Source: Neodiprion pinetum (taxonomy: Eukaryota > Arthropoda > Insecta > Hymenoptera > Diprionidae). Taken from it: 64,000 bases of DNA. The notes under the pieces were generated by a model, which was given only the letters and a program-made list of their open reading frames with translations, made no database searches and was not told where the DNA came from. Where the stretch lies: contig NC_060234.1 in the NCBI RefSeq assembly GCF_021155775.2, positions 14,931,871 through 14,995,870 of the forward strand. The letters are read 5' to 3'. A program made the translations under genes and the position numbers. The first letter of the stretch is position 1. The number at the start of each line of letters is the position of its first letter. Positions 11,695 to 24,879 of the stretch are shown here, in pieces.

Positions 11695-12119
11695 ACATAT
11701 TTTCAAAAATTTTTATTCTTTGATGGCGAGGATGGTATAAAGCTTGGACCTCCCACAACCACGCCCAAATTCTTGTGATCTATCAACATATATTGATCCA
11801 ACGCATCCGATGCAGACTCATCAGTCTTACGCGATACGTGCAAGTCGTAAGTTCTACACAGTTCTGCTTCTTTCAACATCGAAGTCACGGCAGCCGAAGC
11901 ATACTTCAATCTCGTCAGGATGATGGAGAATGCGCACAATTTGTTGGGTTAGTTGCATCCTGAGTGGGAGAATAACAATATCTTCAAGCACTGGATTGAC
12001 GTTGAAACCGAGAATCTCCAATTGCTTCGCGATGTTTACAAGCATCCGAGAACGAGCATAGGTGCGAAACTGTAAATTCAGCATGCAATCACACTCGTTA
12101 AATCCTGGGTGGTGAAGAT

Positions 12120-14915
12120 TCAGCACCAGCCACAACAGCGGCAGCAGCAGCACGCCGTGGTGATGGGTGCTAATATCGGGAGTCCTGCGGGCGTACAGTG
12201 GAACGACATCGATAGTGCTTTTGCCAACCGGATCTGAACAGGAGTTGTCACAAATCTCGGGCATAAGAATTTGGAAGCCTTTTTGAATAACGCGCAGCAG
12301 ATCATCGTTGAGCGATTGAGGCTAGTACTGCGCGATAAGGGAAATGTGAAGGTTAGGCTTACATATCGTGCAGATGTGAAAACATACAGCACGAGGGGAT
12401 TGTGTAAGAAGTTAAAAGCTTTAATATCTCCAACACCGCGATCCTCCCCTCGAGCGATATAGACGGCTGGTTTACACACGCAAGGAACGATCTACTTGTA
12501 AAGGTTGAAGATTTTGAACAATGCAATTCTGGGTGGAGCATGATCGAGATCCTCAATACTGCCGTAAACATCAACCGGTATCAGCCTCTCGCTGCGGGGC
12601 TTTCGACATCCGTTGAGCTGCCCAAGGATATTCAGCGGAAGAGAGTGGTGGTGAACGTGACAAAGAAAGATGAAAGATGTCTTCTCTGGTCCATCACTGC
12701 AGTCTGCCACCCGGTCAACACCCACACCGATAGGACTAGCCATTATCGTCGCTACATTTCCGAGTTGGACTGTACAGGTATCAAATTCCCTGCTACTCTA
12801 CATGTTGTGAAAAAGCTTGGGAGATTGAATTATTTCCGAATCAATGTATATGGGATAGAATCTCAAACTTTGTCACATCATGCAAATTCGAACAAGAGCG
12901 TCATCGTGCCAATTTATTTGAGTGAAAATTTTCATAGCGTAAACATTGACACGATTCATCTTCTGATGGTTGAGAGTAATCCAGAAAATGATATGTATAG
13001 CGAGTTAACATCAAGATTCCACTTCGCTTAGATTAAAAATCTTTCACGATTGGTGAGCAAACAATTGTCTAATCATGATGGTCAACTGTTTTTATGAGAC
13101 AGATGTTTGTGTCACTTTAGTGTAAAACATGCCTACGACAATCATCGTCAAGATTGCATTATGTTAAATAAAGAGCGCATGGGATTTCCCGAGTCTGAAG
13201 AATCAACATTTTCAACTTTTCAAAACGAAGGTACCGTCCCGTTTGTCGTTTACGCCGATCTCGAATGTATATTAGAGTATATACCAGTTGATCAATTCCA
13301 AAATCACGTTTCAACCCGTAAAACACATGAATTTCAGAAGCATATCCCGCACAGTGTAGCATACTATGTACATTGCGCGTACGATGAGACTTTATCGGAG
13401 TTCCACAGTAAACGCGATGCTGATTGCATAGATTGGTCCATGCAGCAGCTTAAAGATTCATCGATTCAAGTGGAGTCACGCATTGAAAACATAATTCCGA
13501 TGGAGTCTCTTACTCAAGTGCAACGCGATCGTCACATGCGCGCAAAGAATTGTTATATTTGCGGAAAGCCGTTTACCCCTGAGAAGAGAAAGTGTCACGA
13601 TCACTGTCACTTCACGGGTGAATATCGTAGTCCTGCTCATAATCGGTGTAATTTGAATTTCAGAGAGACGCGTACAGTTCCAATAGTTTTCCACAATTTG
13701 TCCGGTTACGATTCGCACTTATTAATAAAATCCCTCGCGTCAACTTTTCCCGGTGAAATTACACTGCTACCCATAAATAGGGAAAAATATATATCCTTCA
13801 CGGAACGCGTTGATGGGACAATGATGCACTTGAGATTCATCGATTCGTTTCGATTTATGGCTAGCAGCATCGATAAACTTTCCAAATATTTAAATAATGC
13901 CGAAAAGCATATAACACGTGAATTTTATAATAATCCCGCAGAGTTTAGCTTGATAAACCGCGAAGGCGTTTTTTCCTATGAATACGTCGATTGTTGGGGG
14001 GAACTCGATGAAACGCGATTACCTACAAAGAAGCATTTCTACTCGCACCTCTGCAATGCAAATATTTCAGACGCCGATTACAAGCATGCTAAATATGTTT
14101 GGGGAGGTTTTCATTTAGAGTCATTGGGGGGCTATTCAGATTTGTATTTAAAAACTGATATTCTTTTGCTTACCCATATTTTCGAAAATTTCCGCGCTAA
14201 CTGCTTTAAAACATACGATTTAGATCCGTTGCACTACTACACTGCACCGGGACTTGCTTATGACGCGATGCTCAAGCATACTAATGTGAATTTGCAACTT
14301 TTAGACATCCCTGAAATGGTGTTATTTATTGAAAGGAGCATTCGAGGCGGCATAGGACAATGTTCTAATCGACACGCTCGGGCCAATGATAGATTCATAG
14401 GAAAAGATTTTGATCCTAGTAACGTGGAATCGTATCTCACGTATTTTGACGTGAATAATCTGTACGGTGCAGCTATAAGCGTGCATTTACCAATTGGCTC
14501 GTTCGATTGGAAGTATAAGCACATCGATATAACAAACCATCCGGACGATTCACCGATCGGTAACTTTCTGGAGGTAGATTTGGACTATCCTGTAGAACTC
14601 CACGAGGATGACAAAGACTTGCCTCTTTGTCCCGAGCATTTTACTTCTCCAGGTGGTAAAAACGCCAAACTCGCGAGCACCCTTGACCCGAAAACAAAGC
14701 ATATATTTCACTATGGAGAATTGAAACAGTGTTTAAGTGTAGGATTGAAAGTAACGAAATTGCACAGAGTTTGAAAGTTTGCACGATCTCTATGGCTCGA
14801 GCCTTACATCACGCTTAACACAGACTTACGCCAGCGGTCTAGCAACGAATTTGAGAAAAACTTTCACAAACTCATGAATAACGCGGTGTTCGGCAAGACT
14901 ATGGAGAATAGAGAT
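12120..14915 (+). pseudogene. Family-B DNA polymerase (Polinton/Maverick-type), truncated
   Basis: The N-terminal part (about 12240-13030) matches the conserved leader of mobile-element PolB proteins. It carries TGVVTNL, then NINRYQPL, then a K-x-VVVNV stretch and SWVxW-like spacing. The body (13107-14774) has a zinc-binding CYICGKPF...HDHCHFTGEYRSPAH...CN module, exonuclease motif YADLEC, exonuclease II motif FHNLSGYDSH, a YDAML stretch and the polymerase A-type motif DVNNLYGAAI. A TGA at 14772-14774 interrupts, and the same frame then reads on to NNAVFGKTMENRD, where the gene is cut by a tRNA-like unit at 14918. The catalytic DTD region and thumb are missing. Frameshifts separate the pieces before 12540 and near 13031-13107. 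No capsid, protease or integrase partner is visible nearby, so this is an isolated remnant. Confidence 0.8.
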
Positions 14916-14917
14916 AT

Positions 14918-15074
14918 GAATTTGGAAAACTGGTGATTTCGAAAAATTAACGACGGAGCCAGGAATCGAACCTGGTATCTAGAGATGCTTGACCGAAACC
15001 TTACTCCACTAGACCACCTAGCCGCCCTGACTCTGTTGTCGTTAATTCCTCTCATCACCAGTAAGTTCAAATTT
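14918..15074 (-). repeat. tRNA-like foldback unit, copy 4
   Basis: It interrupts the polymerase pseudogene. It has the same A box, B box and inverted flanks as the cluster at 10.8-11.7 kb, but is more diverged (TTGACCGAAAC in place of TTTACCGGAGAC). Confidence 0.65.
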
Positions 15075-15245
15075 GTTTTTTTGTTCTTGGTATGTGTAAA
15101 TAGAAAGTTTTCGTCTCTTGAGCACCCGATGTCAGAATGTATGTAGATGAATGATTACATGTTGGAATCTCACGCTTCTGATGGGTAGCCACGCAAGACG
15201 GTCGAAGCCGTCTTTCATGCATTCATGCACTTCTAATGTGCAAAT
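15075..15245 (-). repeat. Diverged R unit with hairpin
   Basis: It follows tRNA-like copy 4 in the same order as in the 10.6-kb cluster. It contains an AAGACGG...CCGTCTT hairpin near 15195-15215 where the other units have AGACGGCATTGCCGTCT. The conserved order supports one composite element of R plus tRNA-like foldback. Confidence 0.5.
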
Positions 15246-16521
15246 TATACAGGGTGACCACGATAAGGTGGCCACCCCACTCCAAAATCCAGCCGTGTGA
15301 TAATTTGAGGAATTTTTCGCATGATTTTCAAAGGAAATGCGACGATCTCTCCGATAGCAAAGTCGAAAATTTTTTAAAAACAACCGTTTTGCGCGCGAAA
15401 AAAAAATTTTCGATTTCGGAACTGAATATAGGGTTAAATTTTTTTTCCGAAAATACGCAAAATCCTGAGTGCGGATATCTGAAATTTTCCGGGATTCGTC
15501 AAACCAATCACCTAGAAATGAATCTCAAAATTTGAACTTTTTGTCGAAAATTCGGTACTAACTGGCGGAACAGGTGGAATTGAAATATGTGGCAAAATCG
15601 ACCAGCGCCAACTTCACCCGAGTCCAGGTAGCGGTATACGATATGTGATTGACGATTCTGCGGGATGAGTTTCGTTGGACTGACTCTCTCTGTTTGCAGC
15701 TAGGCGAGCAGCAAAATTAGTAGTTTGAAAATATCTGCATTGAGAGAAGCGTGACAAAAACGTCCGCATTTGAAATTATCAATGATAATTAACACAAAAA
15801 CAGCATAACGGGAGGTTAACAAGCAGTTTGTTATCATCGGTTGCCAGTGACAACCGTTGTAGCGCGGAGGTTAGCGAACGCTCGCGCGTGGCCGATCCGG
15901 CCGATCAAGATCCCGCTATTACCGTTTCCCGACGCGGCGACGACGAGATGATGTAGCGTAAAAATTGCAATTCTTTCGAAAATGATCATCGAATCAACCC
16001 GATTCTGTCAAAGTGCAGCTTTATTGACAAAGGCTTATCACTCTCATTTTACACAAAAATGATTTGAAGAAACGAACAGAATCCACCCGAATTTTGACAG
16101 TGTATTGCTTGTTCGTCGCAAAATTCTAGGTCAGTTTATTTATATTCTGGAAAACGATGCGCAAAAATTGGTTAATTCTAACACCCTGTATTTACTTTCG
16201 TACTACGAATATTTCCGCGGCAACAAAGCACATGGGCACTAACAATGAGCGCAATATTGCCACGACCCAGCGTTATTTTCACGCAATTATCAAACCGGGG
16301 ACAGTAAACTACGGTTCGAAATTATTTTCGAGGAAAATATGCCGTTGCATTTTGGAATTTCGTTAATTGTCCGACAAATTGATACGTAATGCGTAAGAAC
16401 GAAACGACTCGCATTTGTTTACAACGAAACCCTTGCATTGCTCTCTACTTCGATACGAAAATCGTACTATTCTTATCCAGATGACAGAAGTATGTGCGAA
16501 GCACGACAGGCTGAGTTTTGT

Positions 16522-16837
16522 CAACGAAGATCGAGTCACATAGAAGCGTACGGCTTATGGGCCGCTTGAAGCAAAACTTTCCGCGACTCGTAAATCCGTA
16601 AGATGGCTCAACCGTCGGTCGACAATAGAGAGTTAACACGATCACCTCAACCTGCCGGTCGGAGCCAACACACCGACACTGTACGCATTAGTATAGAGCG
16701 CTGTACGTGAGCCACACAAGCAAAGGTGCCACTAGCGACACCTAGCTGTTGGGGTGATAGCTCATCCGAGCACCCCAACTTTTCTTGCTTCAAATAGCCT
16801 GCAGGCCATACGCTTCTATGTGACTCGATCTTCGTTG
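16522..16837. mobile_element. 316-bp MITE (left arm)
   Basis: Terminal inverted repeats begin CAACGAAGATCGAGTCACAT and extend about 33 bp with one mismatch, followed by a partly conserved TTGAAGCAA block. It has no coding capacity. A target duplication was not resolved. Confidence 0.75.
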
Positions 16838-17351
16838 GTTTTTTTAAAGTAAGGCGGAAGTATGGCCGATGTTATGACAGAAGTAGAAGCATGAAGGAAT
16901 AATCGTCAGGTTATGATTCATCTACCTTTTACCTGTGATTTTTCCATTTCGTGGGCGACAAGGATAGTAAGTGCGATCGCCACGCTTCACTTTCCATTTC
17001 AATTCAATGACAGTTCGTCAATGACAATAATTGACAAAATAATATTGAGTTTATAAACCGATGCAGAGATTTGATACTTAATTCTATACAATTCCTTACA
17101 GATATGGTAATCCAAATGGTTTATTAGTCTTTACATGTGCAATGAAATATTTTGTTTCATTCAAAATATGTACAATTCGTAAATTGGGGAATTCGTTATT
17201 GTTTGGGATTGCGCATAGTATTGCACAACAGATTTATGCACCTTCGATACTCCTCGTATGTTAATCCGTCCTCCTCGCTGGAAATTTTTTCAACGAATGC
17301 TGAAATTTACAGGGACGCGGACATGATATTTGCAATGTTGCCCGCTACATT

Positions 17352-17555
17352 TCATACATTGAATAATGCGTAATTACTTTTCACTGCGTAATAAATATTC
17401 TCCGGCATTGCTTCGTGTTTGCCTTTCCCGGTTGGACTCATCTCTGTCAAACTATCGTTGTCTAAGATAATTTTGAAGAATGCTCGGTTCGTTTCTTTCC
17501 GACTCTTGTACATAATCTCTGTGACGGCGGCCATTTGCACATTGTCAATCCACAC
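17352..17555 (-). other. Exon-like frame, possibly BEN-domain C-terminus (left arm)
   Basis: Mirror of the right-arm segment at 26338-26541, with identical translation. Confidence 0.3.
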
Positions 17556-17987
17556 GTCGTACCCTATGCTTAACCGTACTTGATGACAATTTAAAAATGA
17601 TAATTATCTTATCAAAATTAGTGACAATTTAGTGTAAAAGTATTACCAACAGATCGTTTTCCGCTACTCGGTGCTGTTACTTTCAGGACAATTTGAAAAG
17701 TGTAGCATGAACTCGTTTCATTAACGCATTTATTCATTTCTTTGTTTTAATTGCGACTGTAGTCGCAGTTTCATAATGTAGCTACACAACATTTTGTTGG
17801 AGACATTGAATTGATGCATTATTTACTGAAAATTTAATGCATTATGAAATGGACGCAGCATTCTTGTAAATGGTGTATTTTTTCACAGATCACGAGTGCA
17901 CCACCTCGACATACAAGTTTAAATATCTGAATTGACGTAATCTGAGATACAGTATTCGTGCGTGTACATATAATTATTTTTAATCAT

Positions 17988-18068
17988 TTGATTTGTTTAT
18001 TTATTCATTGATTCATTCATTGATTTATTCATTGATTTATTCATTGATTCATTCATTTAATTATTCAT

Positions 18069-18123
<55 letters not shown>

Positions 18124-18170
18124 TTCATTCACTTATTTATTTATTTATTTTTTATTTTTTTATTTCTTTG
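17988..18170. repeat. TTTA microsatellite (left arm)
   Basis: Mirror of the right-arm array, with apparently the same unit count. That is notable, because microsatellites usually change length quickly. Confidence 0.9.
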
Positions 18171-18252
18171 CGTATGGCCAAATCGGTGGGGAAATCCTCT
18201 ATGGACCACCCCAGGTAGGGTACCGTCACTCCCAGGAGTGTGGAACTCGCCT

Positions 18253-19013
18253 TACGGAATACCCACTAAAACCACCACCAAAAACCGTTCCTTGCTGTCG
18301 TCCACACCCCACGGAACTGTCGTCGTACCTGTTTTTGAGAATCAAATATCACGATTAGAACAATAAGAGGCACATATTTTGATAAAATTAAATCCAACAA
18401 ACGGATGTGAACTAGAATTTTCACCATTTTCGTGACATCATTCTCGCATTACAGAAACGCTGAAACTCAGGTTCATTTGCAATAAGATTCATTAGAGTTT
18501 AGTAGTATTCAAAACGAGCCTTTCTCGTCATCTTTCATTTCTGGTCTCGTTCTGTGTTATCGTCCGCGAAAAGCCATTCCTTGCTGTCGTCCACACCACA
18601 CGGAACTGTCGTCGCATCTGTTTTTGAGAATCAAATATGAGGATTAGAAAAATACGAGGCACATATTTTGATAAAATTAGATTTAACACTTTTGAAACTA
18701 CAGATGCAGTTTGACGTGCATCAAAAGCAAACGAATGTGCACCCGACTTTTCACGATTTTCGTGACACCATTCTCGCATTACAGAAACGCTGAAGCTCAA
18801 ATTTATTCGCAATAAGAATCAATCATTAGAGTTTTGTGGTGTTTAATATGAGCGTTTAATAAAAAGAAACTTATCATGCGTTTCACGTCTGATTTTGCCA
18901 GCTCCTCGTGTCCGTCGATAGCCATACCTTGCTTATCCTCGAGACCCCACGGAACTATCGTCTTACCTATTTTAAACATTAAACAGCACAATAAGAAAAA
19001 TACGAGGTGCCTT
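18253..19013 (-). repeat. Triplicated exon-like repeat (left arm)
   Basis: Mirror of 24880-25640, on the minus strand. Confidence 0.5.
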
Positions 19014-19231
19014 TTTGATGATAACGATTCCTATGTTATTTAAACGTCAGATACAGTTTTGTGTGCGGTAGCAAACAAAAAGTGTTTTGACGTCCCACCA
19101 CTTCTGTTGTATTATTTTCACACATCTGAGGATTTTTTTTTAACCCTCTAAATAATAATAATAATAATAATTCATGACAGTCTCGTGTTGTCAATCATTG
19201 AAGATTTGTAAAAAGAATCATATCTCACATT

Positions 19232-21537
19232 TCATTCATGGTTCCGTTGCCTGAGGAGATGCTCGATGTGCCCTCCGTTCTGCTGGACAGTGAGTGCGAG
19301 CCGTTTCCGGATCGACCCTCGCACCCGTTGCATCTCCCTAACAGGAATAGCGGCACACGCTTCGGCGATGCGGTGGCGCATGTCGTGTTTCGTTGTGGAG
19401 GCCCGTTCGTAGACGATTTCCTTGATTCTACTCGAGAACCAGAAATCATAGACGGTAAGATCTTGTGAGCGCGCTGGCCACCTAACCGGACCTCTCATAC
19501 CGATCCACCGCTCCGGGAACATGGCGTCCGGGATTGCCTTGTTCGCGTTACTGTTGTGGGCAGGGGCCCCGTCCTGCTGCCACCAAACCTGGTCCATACG
19601 GATGGGGTTTCCGTCCATCAGGCGGGGGAGTTCCTCGGTGAGTACGGTTCTGTACTTGGCAGACGTCAGATGTCCGTCGAGGAAAATGGGCCCGAGGATC
19701 CTGTCCTGTAGTACTCAAACCCAGACGTGGAGCTTCCAACGGTGCTGGTTGTCCTGTTCGACGATCCAGTGTGGGTTTTCCGGAGCGCACCAACGACAGT
19801 TCTGCTTGTTGACGAGCTCGAGGTTCGTGAACAGCGCTTCACCCGTGAAGCACACGTTCCTGAAGAAATCGGGATCCTCCTGCAGACGCTCCAGTCCCCA
19901 GCGACAGTACGTCAGTATTCTTTCGGCATCACCTGGGCACAGCTTTTGCACCGGCTGGTACTCGGACGGACGGTTCAGCTCACGTGCGATTTTTCTCACA
20001 GATTCTCGAGGAGCCTCTGTAAGGAATTAATTACTTCTTTTAGGAAGCACGAAGAGACAATTATCGCATTGACCCCTAAATATACGTTGAATTTGTGTCC
20101 AGAATTGTCTCATCTCTAATAAATCTCATCCAACAGAACGAGGTATGACTTGGTAATAAAATTTCGCATCAAACCGACGGGGAAATATCTCGCTGAACTG
20201 ACGAGTCAATGGATTTTCGGCATAATTACAATGCACCTGAATCAATGTAAAATAACTTAATTAATGAGAATTAACTGAATTACTAAATTTAACTGAAATA
20301 TTGAGAATTAACTGAGATACAACTGAATTATGGAAAATTAAATCAAGTATATTCGAATTACTTTGGGTTCATGCCAGAATTATGTGTTTACAGAGAGTAA
20401 AAATTAAATAAAAATATGAAATCAAGTAGAGTTAAGAAAAATAATTTGAATTAATTGGAAATACGAAAGAATCAATTCAAAACTTTTCAACCTCACTTAA
20501 AAGAATTGATTTCAAATAAGAAAATTAAGTTAAACTACATTAATTTATTCAGATTAATTCAACTCAAACAATTACCGTGTCACTCAAATCTCGAATTATT
20601 TCCCCCTCGCATGAAACGAACAGTTCAGGTTGCCCGCGCACCATTGATTTTAATGTGAATAAGTAAAATACGGTTGATTCTGGTCATTTGGAAATTTCTG
20701 GAGACGCCGGAAGCAATATTTAAAAAATCATCTAATCACGGGGTCAATCCGAAGTTGATGAAAACACGGCATTGAATTTTTTAGTGTTCTCACAGATCCT
20801 TGAAAAGGTTTGGATATTCTTCACCCCGAAGCGGATACACGGAAAAATGTTGCACAGCAATTGGTAACTTTATAGACACTATCGCGTCAAAAAAATTCAA
20901 GAAAACCAATAATAGAGAGTGTTGAAATTAGCGAATTTGGCACGGAACGCCCCATACGTACATCTCAGAATAAATTAAATTGAGAAAAAATATAACGAAG
21001 AAAAAAGAAACATACGCAGAGTCCTCGCGAGGCGTCTGAGGCTCTGTCTTCCGTTTTCCTGGACGGCGTGTTCCACCGCTGCTCGGACAGGGCCATCCCG
21101 CACCGGCTTGATGCGCTGCTCTCGTGCCCGCTTCAGCACGCCGTGCTCCTGCTCCGTTGCCGCCAGCCTAGAGATGAAGTTTCGCATACTCGAATCATAC
21201 ATTGTTGCAAAGTTTCACAAGCATCGGTTTCTTACAGGAAAAAAATTGACGTAGCCGACAGTTATGTCGCATAAATGTTTAAAATATATTATTCAGGGCA
21301 ATGCGCGCAAGCTGCATAGAGTTCTAATGCAAATTAACACGATTATGCAATTCTGAAAATTGTTTCATTGCGAACATCGTACCTTCGAAAGGACTGCCTC
21401 GACGGTGGCTGCCCGTCCTCCGGGAATCGCTCTCGGTACGTCCTCGCCGATCCTGTAAAGTTGTTTCCAGTCTCCGCTAGTATCCGATGCATCCTCGTCG
21501 TCCGCACGTCCCTGTCCATCTTAATCTCTAATTTCAT
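19232..21537 (-). pseudogene. IS630/Tc1-mariner-type transposase, three exons (left arm)
   Basis: Mirror copy of the right-arm gene, with exons 21537-21383, 21167-21016 and 20016-19232. It shares the same in-frame stop and the same missing first aspartate, so both defects predate the palindrome or have been homogenised between the arms. Its transcription would converge on the outer left flank, and the two copies point away from the spacer. Confidence 0.75.
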
Positions 21538-21909
21538 AGCAACAACTACTCTAACAATACAGCTACAGTAACTCAACGTTGGTAAAATTAGTGGTAAAAT
21601 AAAAATATTCCTCAACAGCTAACTACGCTACAGTTGAACGTGTAAAATTAACAACTCTCACAACACTTCACGGTAACTTAACGATTATAGGCGTAATGCG
21701 AATATTTGAATGATTAGAAATACGGGTAATGCTACGAATAAACGTGGCAATAACATGGATTTTGGTGAAGTTTTGGTTGAAACTCTGATTTTGGTTGGTG
21801 ATGCTTCTAGCGCATCTTAGCGTCTGTTTGCTGAAATTAGCGCGAAACAATGCCAGATCTTCGATTGTTATTTAATACGCCTGACGCGTCGAGCTGCGTC
21901 CGTTGGTTA

Positions 21910-21983
21910 GAACTATTATGATATCGTACGATCCCGAATGTATTCATTTGTTTTTACACGCTGGTGTCCGACAGTTCGTGGAA
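21910..21983. other. Palindrome spacer (74 bp)
   Basis: Unique sequence at the centre of the giant palindrome. The inner arm edges are TTGGTTA and TAACCAA. No feature is recognised in it. Confidence 0.9.
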
Positions 21984-22355
21984 TAACCAACGGACGCAGC
22001 TCGACGCGTCAGGCGTATTAAATAACAATCGAAGATCTGGCATTGTTTCGCGCTAATTTCAGCAAACAGACGCTAAGATGCGCTAGAAGCATCACCAACC
22101 AAAATCAGAGTTTCAACCAAAACTTCACCAAAATCCATGTTATTGCCACGTTTATTCGTAGCATTACCCGTATTTCTAATCATTCAAATATTCGCATTAC
22201 GCCTATAATCGTTAAGTTACCGTGAAGTGTTGTGAGAGTTGTTAATTTTACACGTTCAACTGTAGCGTAGTTAGCTGTTGAGGAATATTTTTATTTTACC
22301 ACTAATTTTACCAACGTTGAGTTACTGTAGCTGTATTGTTAGAGTAGTTGTTGCT

Positions 22356-24661
22356 ATGAAATTAGAGATTAAGATGGACAGGGACGTGCGGACGACGAGG
22401 ATGCATCGGATACTAGCGGAGACTGGAAACAACTTTACAGGATCGGCGAGGACGTACCGAGAGCGATTCCCGGAGGACGGGCAGCCACCGTCGAGGCAGT
22501 CCTTTCGAAGGTACGATGTTCGCAATGAAACAATTTTCAGAATTGCATAATCGTGTTAATTTGCATTAGAACTCTATGCAGCTTGCGCGCATTGCCCTGA
22601 ATAATATATTTTAAACATTTATGCGACATAACTGTCGGCTACGTCAATTTTTTTCCTGTAAGAAACCGATGCTTGTGAAACTTTGCAACAATGTATGATT
22701 CGAGTATGCGAAACTTCATCTCTAGGCTGGCGGCAACGGAGCAGGAGCACGGCGTGCTGAAGCGGGCACGAGAGCAGCGCATCAAGCCGGTGCGGGATGG
22801 CCCTGTCCGAGCAGCGGTGGAACACGCCGTCCAGGAAAACGGAAGACAGAGCCTCAGACGCCTCGCGAGGACTCTGCGTATGTTTCTTTTTTCTTCGTTA
22901 TATTTTTTCTCAATTTAATTTATTCTGAGATGTACGTATGGGGCGTTCCGTGCCAAATTCGCTAATTTCAACACTCTCTATTATTGGTTTTCTTGAATTT
23001 TTTTGACGCGATAGTGTCTATAAAGTTACCAATTGCTGTGCAACATTTTTCCGTGTATCCGCTTCGGGGTGAAGAATATCCAAACCTTTTCAAGGATCTG
23101 TGAGAACACTAAAAAATTCAATGCCGTGTTTTCATCAACTTCGGATTGACCCCGTGATTAGATGATTTTTTAAATATTGCTTCCGGCGTCTCCAGAAATT
23201 TCCAAATGACCAGAATCAACCGTATTTTACTTATTCACATTAAAATCAATGGTGCGCGGGCAACCTGAACTGTTCGTTTCATGCGAGGGGGAAATAATTC
23301 GAGATTTGAGTGACACGGTAATTGTTTGAGTTGAATTAATCTGAATAAATTAATGTAGTTTAACTTAATTTTCTTATTTGAAATCAATTCTTTTAAGTGA
23401 GGTTGAAAAGTTTTGAATTGATTCTTTCGTATTTCCAATTAATTCAAATTATTTTTCTTAACTCTACTTGATTTCATATTTTTATTTAATTTTTACTCTC
23501 TGTAAACACATAATTCTGGCATGAACCCAAAGTAATTCGAATATACTTGATTTAATTTTCCATAATTCAGTTGTATCTTAGTTAATTCTCAATATTTCAG
23601 TTAAATTTAGTAATTCAGTTAATTCTCATTAATTAAGTTATTTTACATTGATTCAGGTGCATTGTAATTATGCCGAAAATCCATTGACTCGTCAGTTCAG
23701 CGAGATATTTCCCCGTCGGTTTGATGCGAAATTTTATTACCAAGTCATACCTCGTTCTGTTGGATGAGATTTATTAGAGATGAGACAATTCTGGACACAA
23801 ATTCAACGTATATTTAGGGGTCAATGCGATAATTGTCTCTTCGTGCTTCCTAAAAGAAGTAATTAATTCCTTACAGAGGCTCCTCGAGAATCTGTGAGAA
23901 AAATCGCACGTGAGCTGAACCGTCCGTCCGAGTACCAGCCGGTGCAAAAGCTGTGCCCAGGTGATGCCGAAAGAATACTGACGTACTGTCGCTGGGGACT
24001 GGAGCGTCTGCAGGAGGATCCCGATTTCTTCAGGAACGTGTGCTTCACGGGTGAAGCGCTGTTCACGAACCTCGAGCTCGTCAACAAGCAGAACTGTCGT
24101 TGGTGCGCTCCGGAAAACCCACACTGGATCGTCGAACAGGACAACCAGCACCGTTGGAAGCTCCACGTCTGGGTTTGAGTACTACAGGACAGGATCCTCG
24201 GGCCCATTTTCCTCGACGGACATCTGACGTCTGCCAAGTACAGAACCGTACTCACCGAGGAACTCCCCCGCCTGATGGACGGAAACCCCATCCGTATGGA
24301 CCAGGTTTGGTGGCAGCAGGACGGGGCCCCTGCCCACAACAGTAACGCGAACAAGGCAATCCCGGACGCCATGTTCCCGGAGCGGTGGATCGGTATGAGA
24401 GGTCCGGTTAGGTGGCCAGCGCGCTCACAAGATCTTACCGTCTATGATTTCTGGTTCTCGAGTAGAATCAAGGAAATCGTCTACGAACGGGCCTCCACAA
24501 CGAAACACGACATGCGCCACCGCATCGCCGAAGCGTGTGCCGCTATTCCTGTTAGGGAGATGCAACGGGTGCGAGGGTCGATCCGGAAACGGCTCGCACT
24601 CACTGTCCAGCAGAACGGAGGGCACATCGAGCATCTCCTCAGGCAACGGAACCATGAATGA
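22356..24661 (+). pseudogene. IS630/Tc1-mariner-type transposase, three exons (right arm)
   Basis: Exon 1 (22356-22510) encodes a DUF4817-like helix-turn-helix with ARTYRERFPEDGQPPSRQSF. The donor is GTACGA. Exon 2 (22726-22877) follows an AG acceptor and ends at a GTATGT donor. Exon 3 (23877-24661) follows TTCCTTACAG. The phases 2, 1 and onward are consistent, so the introns look genuine. Exon 3 contains the transposase core: NPHW, GPIFLDGHLT, WWQQDGAPAH (second Asp), RWPARSQDLTVYDF (third Asp) and a NGGHIEHLL tail. There are two faults. A TGA at 24176-24178 lies in frame, and the first catalytic position reads FTGEALFT where the family has an Asp. It would not be active. Confidence 0.75.
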
Positions 24662-24879
24662 AATGTGAGATATGATTCTTTTTACAAATCTTCAATGATT
24701 GACAACACGAGACTGTCATGAATTATTATTATTATTATTATTTAGAGGGTTAAAAAAAAATCCTCAGATGTGTGAAAATAATACAACAGAAGTGGTGGGA
24801 CGTCAAAACACTTTTTGTTTGCTACCGCACACAAAACTGTATCTGACGTTTAAATAACATAGGAATCGTTATCATCAAA

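Larger units (their letters stand above)
10587..11700. repeat. Inverted cluster of repeat units with tRNA-like foldbacks
   Basis: A unit of about 130-200 bp (R) contains a TACAGAGAAGAAATTCTTAC stretch, a TGTAGTGTGTAGATGTTATG stretch and a hairpin AGACGGCATTGCCGTCT. It is repeated four times: two copies on the minus strand (10587-10762 and 10920-11036) and two on the plus strand (about 11037-11177 and 11335-11537). The orientation flips at about 11036. tRNA-like foldbacks lie beside them at 10763, 11178 and 11538. The copies are nearly identical, so the duplication is recent. Confidence 0.75.
15246..21909. repeat. Giant palindrome, left arm (6,664 bp)
   Basis: Every position p in this arm pairs with 43893-p in the right arm. 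Translated segments match exactly at the mirrored coordinates across the full length, so there is no net indel. By eye I found only three mismatches: 15258/28635, 17706/26187 and 20314/23579. The outer end reads TATACAGGGTGA. The arm stops where the next bases outward differ (T against C). Confidence 0.95.

Noticed and set aside
11703..12264. Minus-strand frames beside the polymerase
   Set aside because: Two short frames in different registers with no recognised family. The plus strand encodes the polymerase leader in part of the same span.
17993..18358. 121-residue Phe/Ile/Tyr/Leu-rich frame resembling a membrane protein
   Set aside because: It is a translation of the TTTA microsatellite. 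The mirror copy at 25535-25900 is the same artefact.
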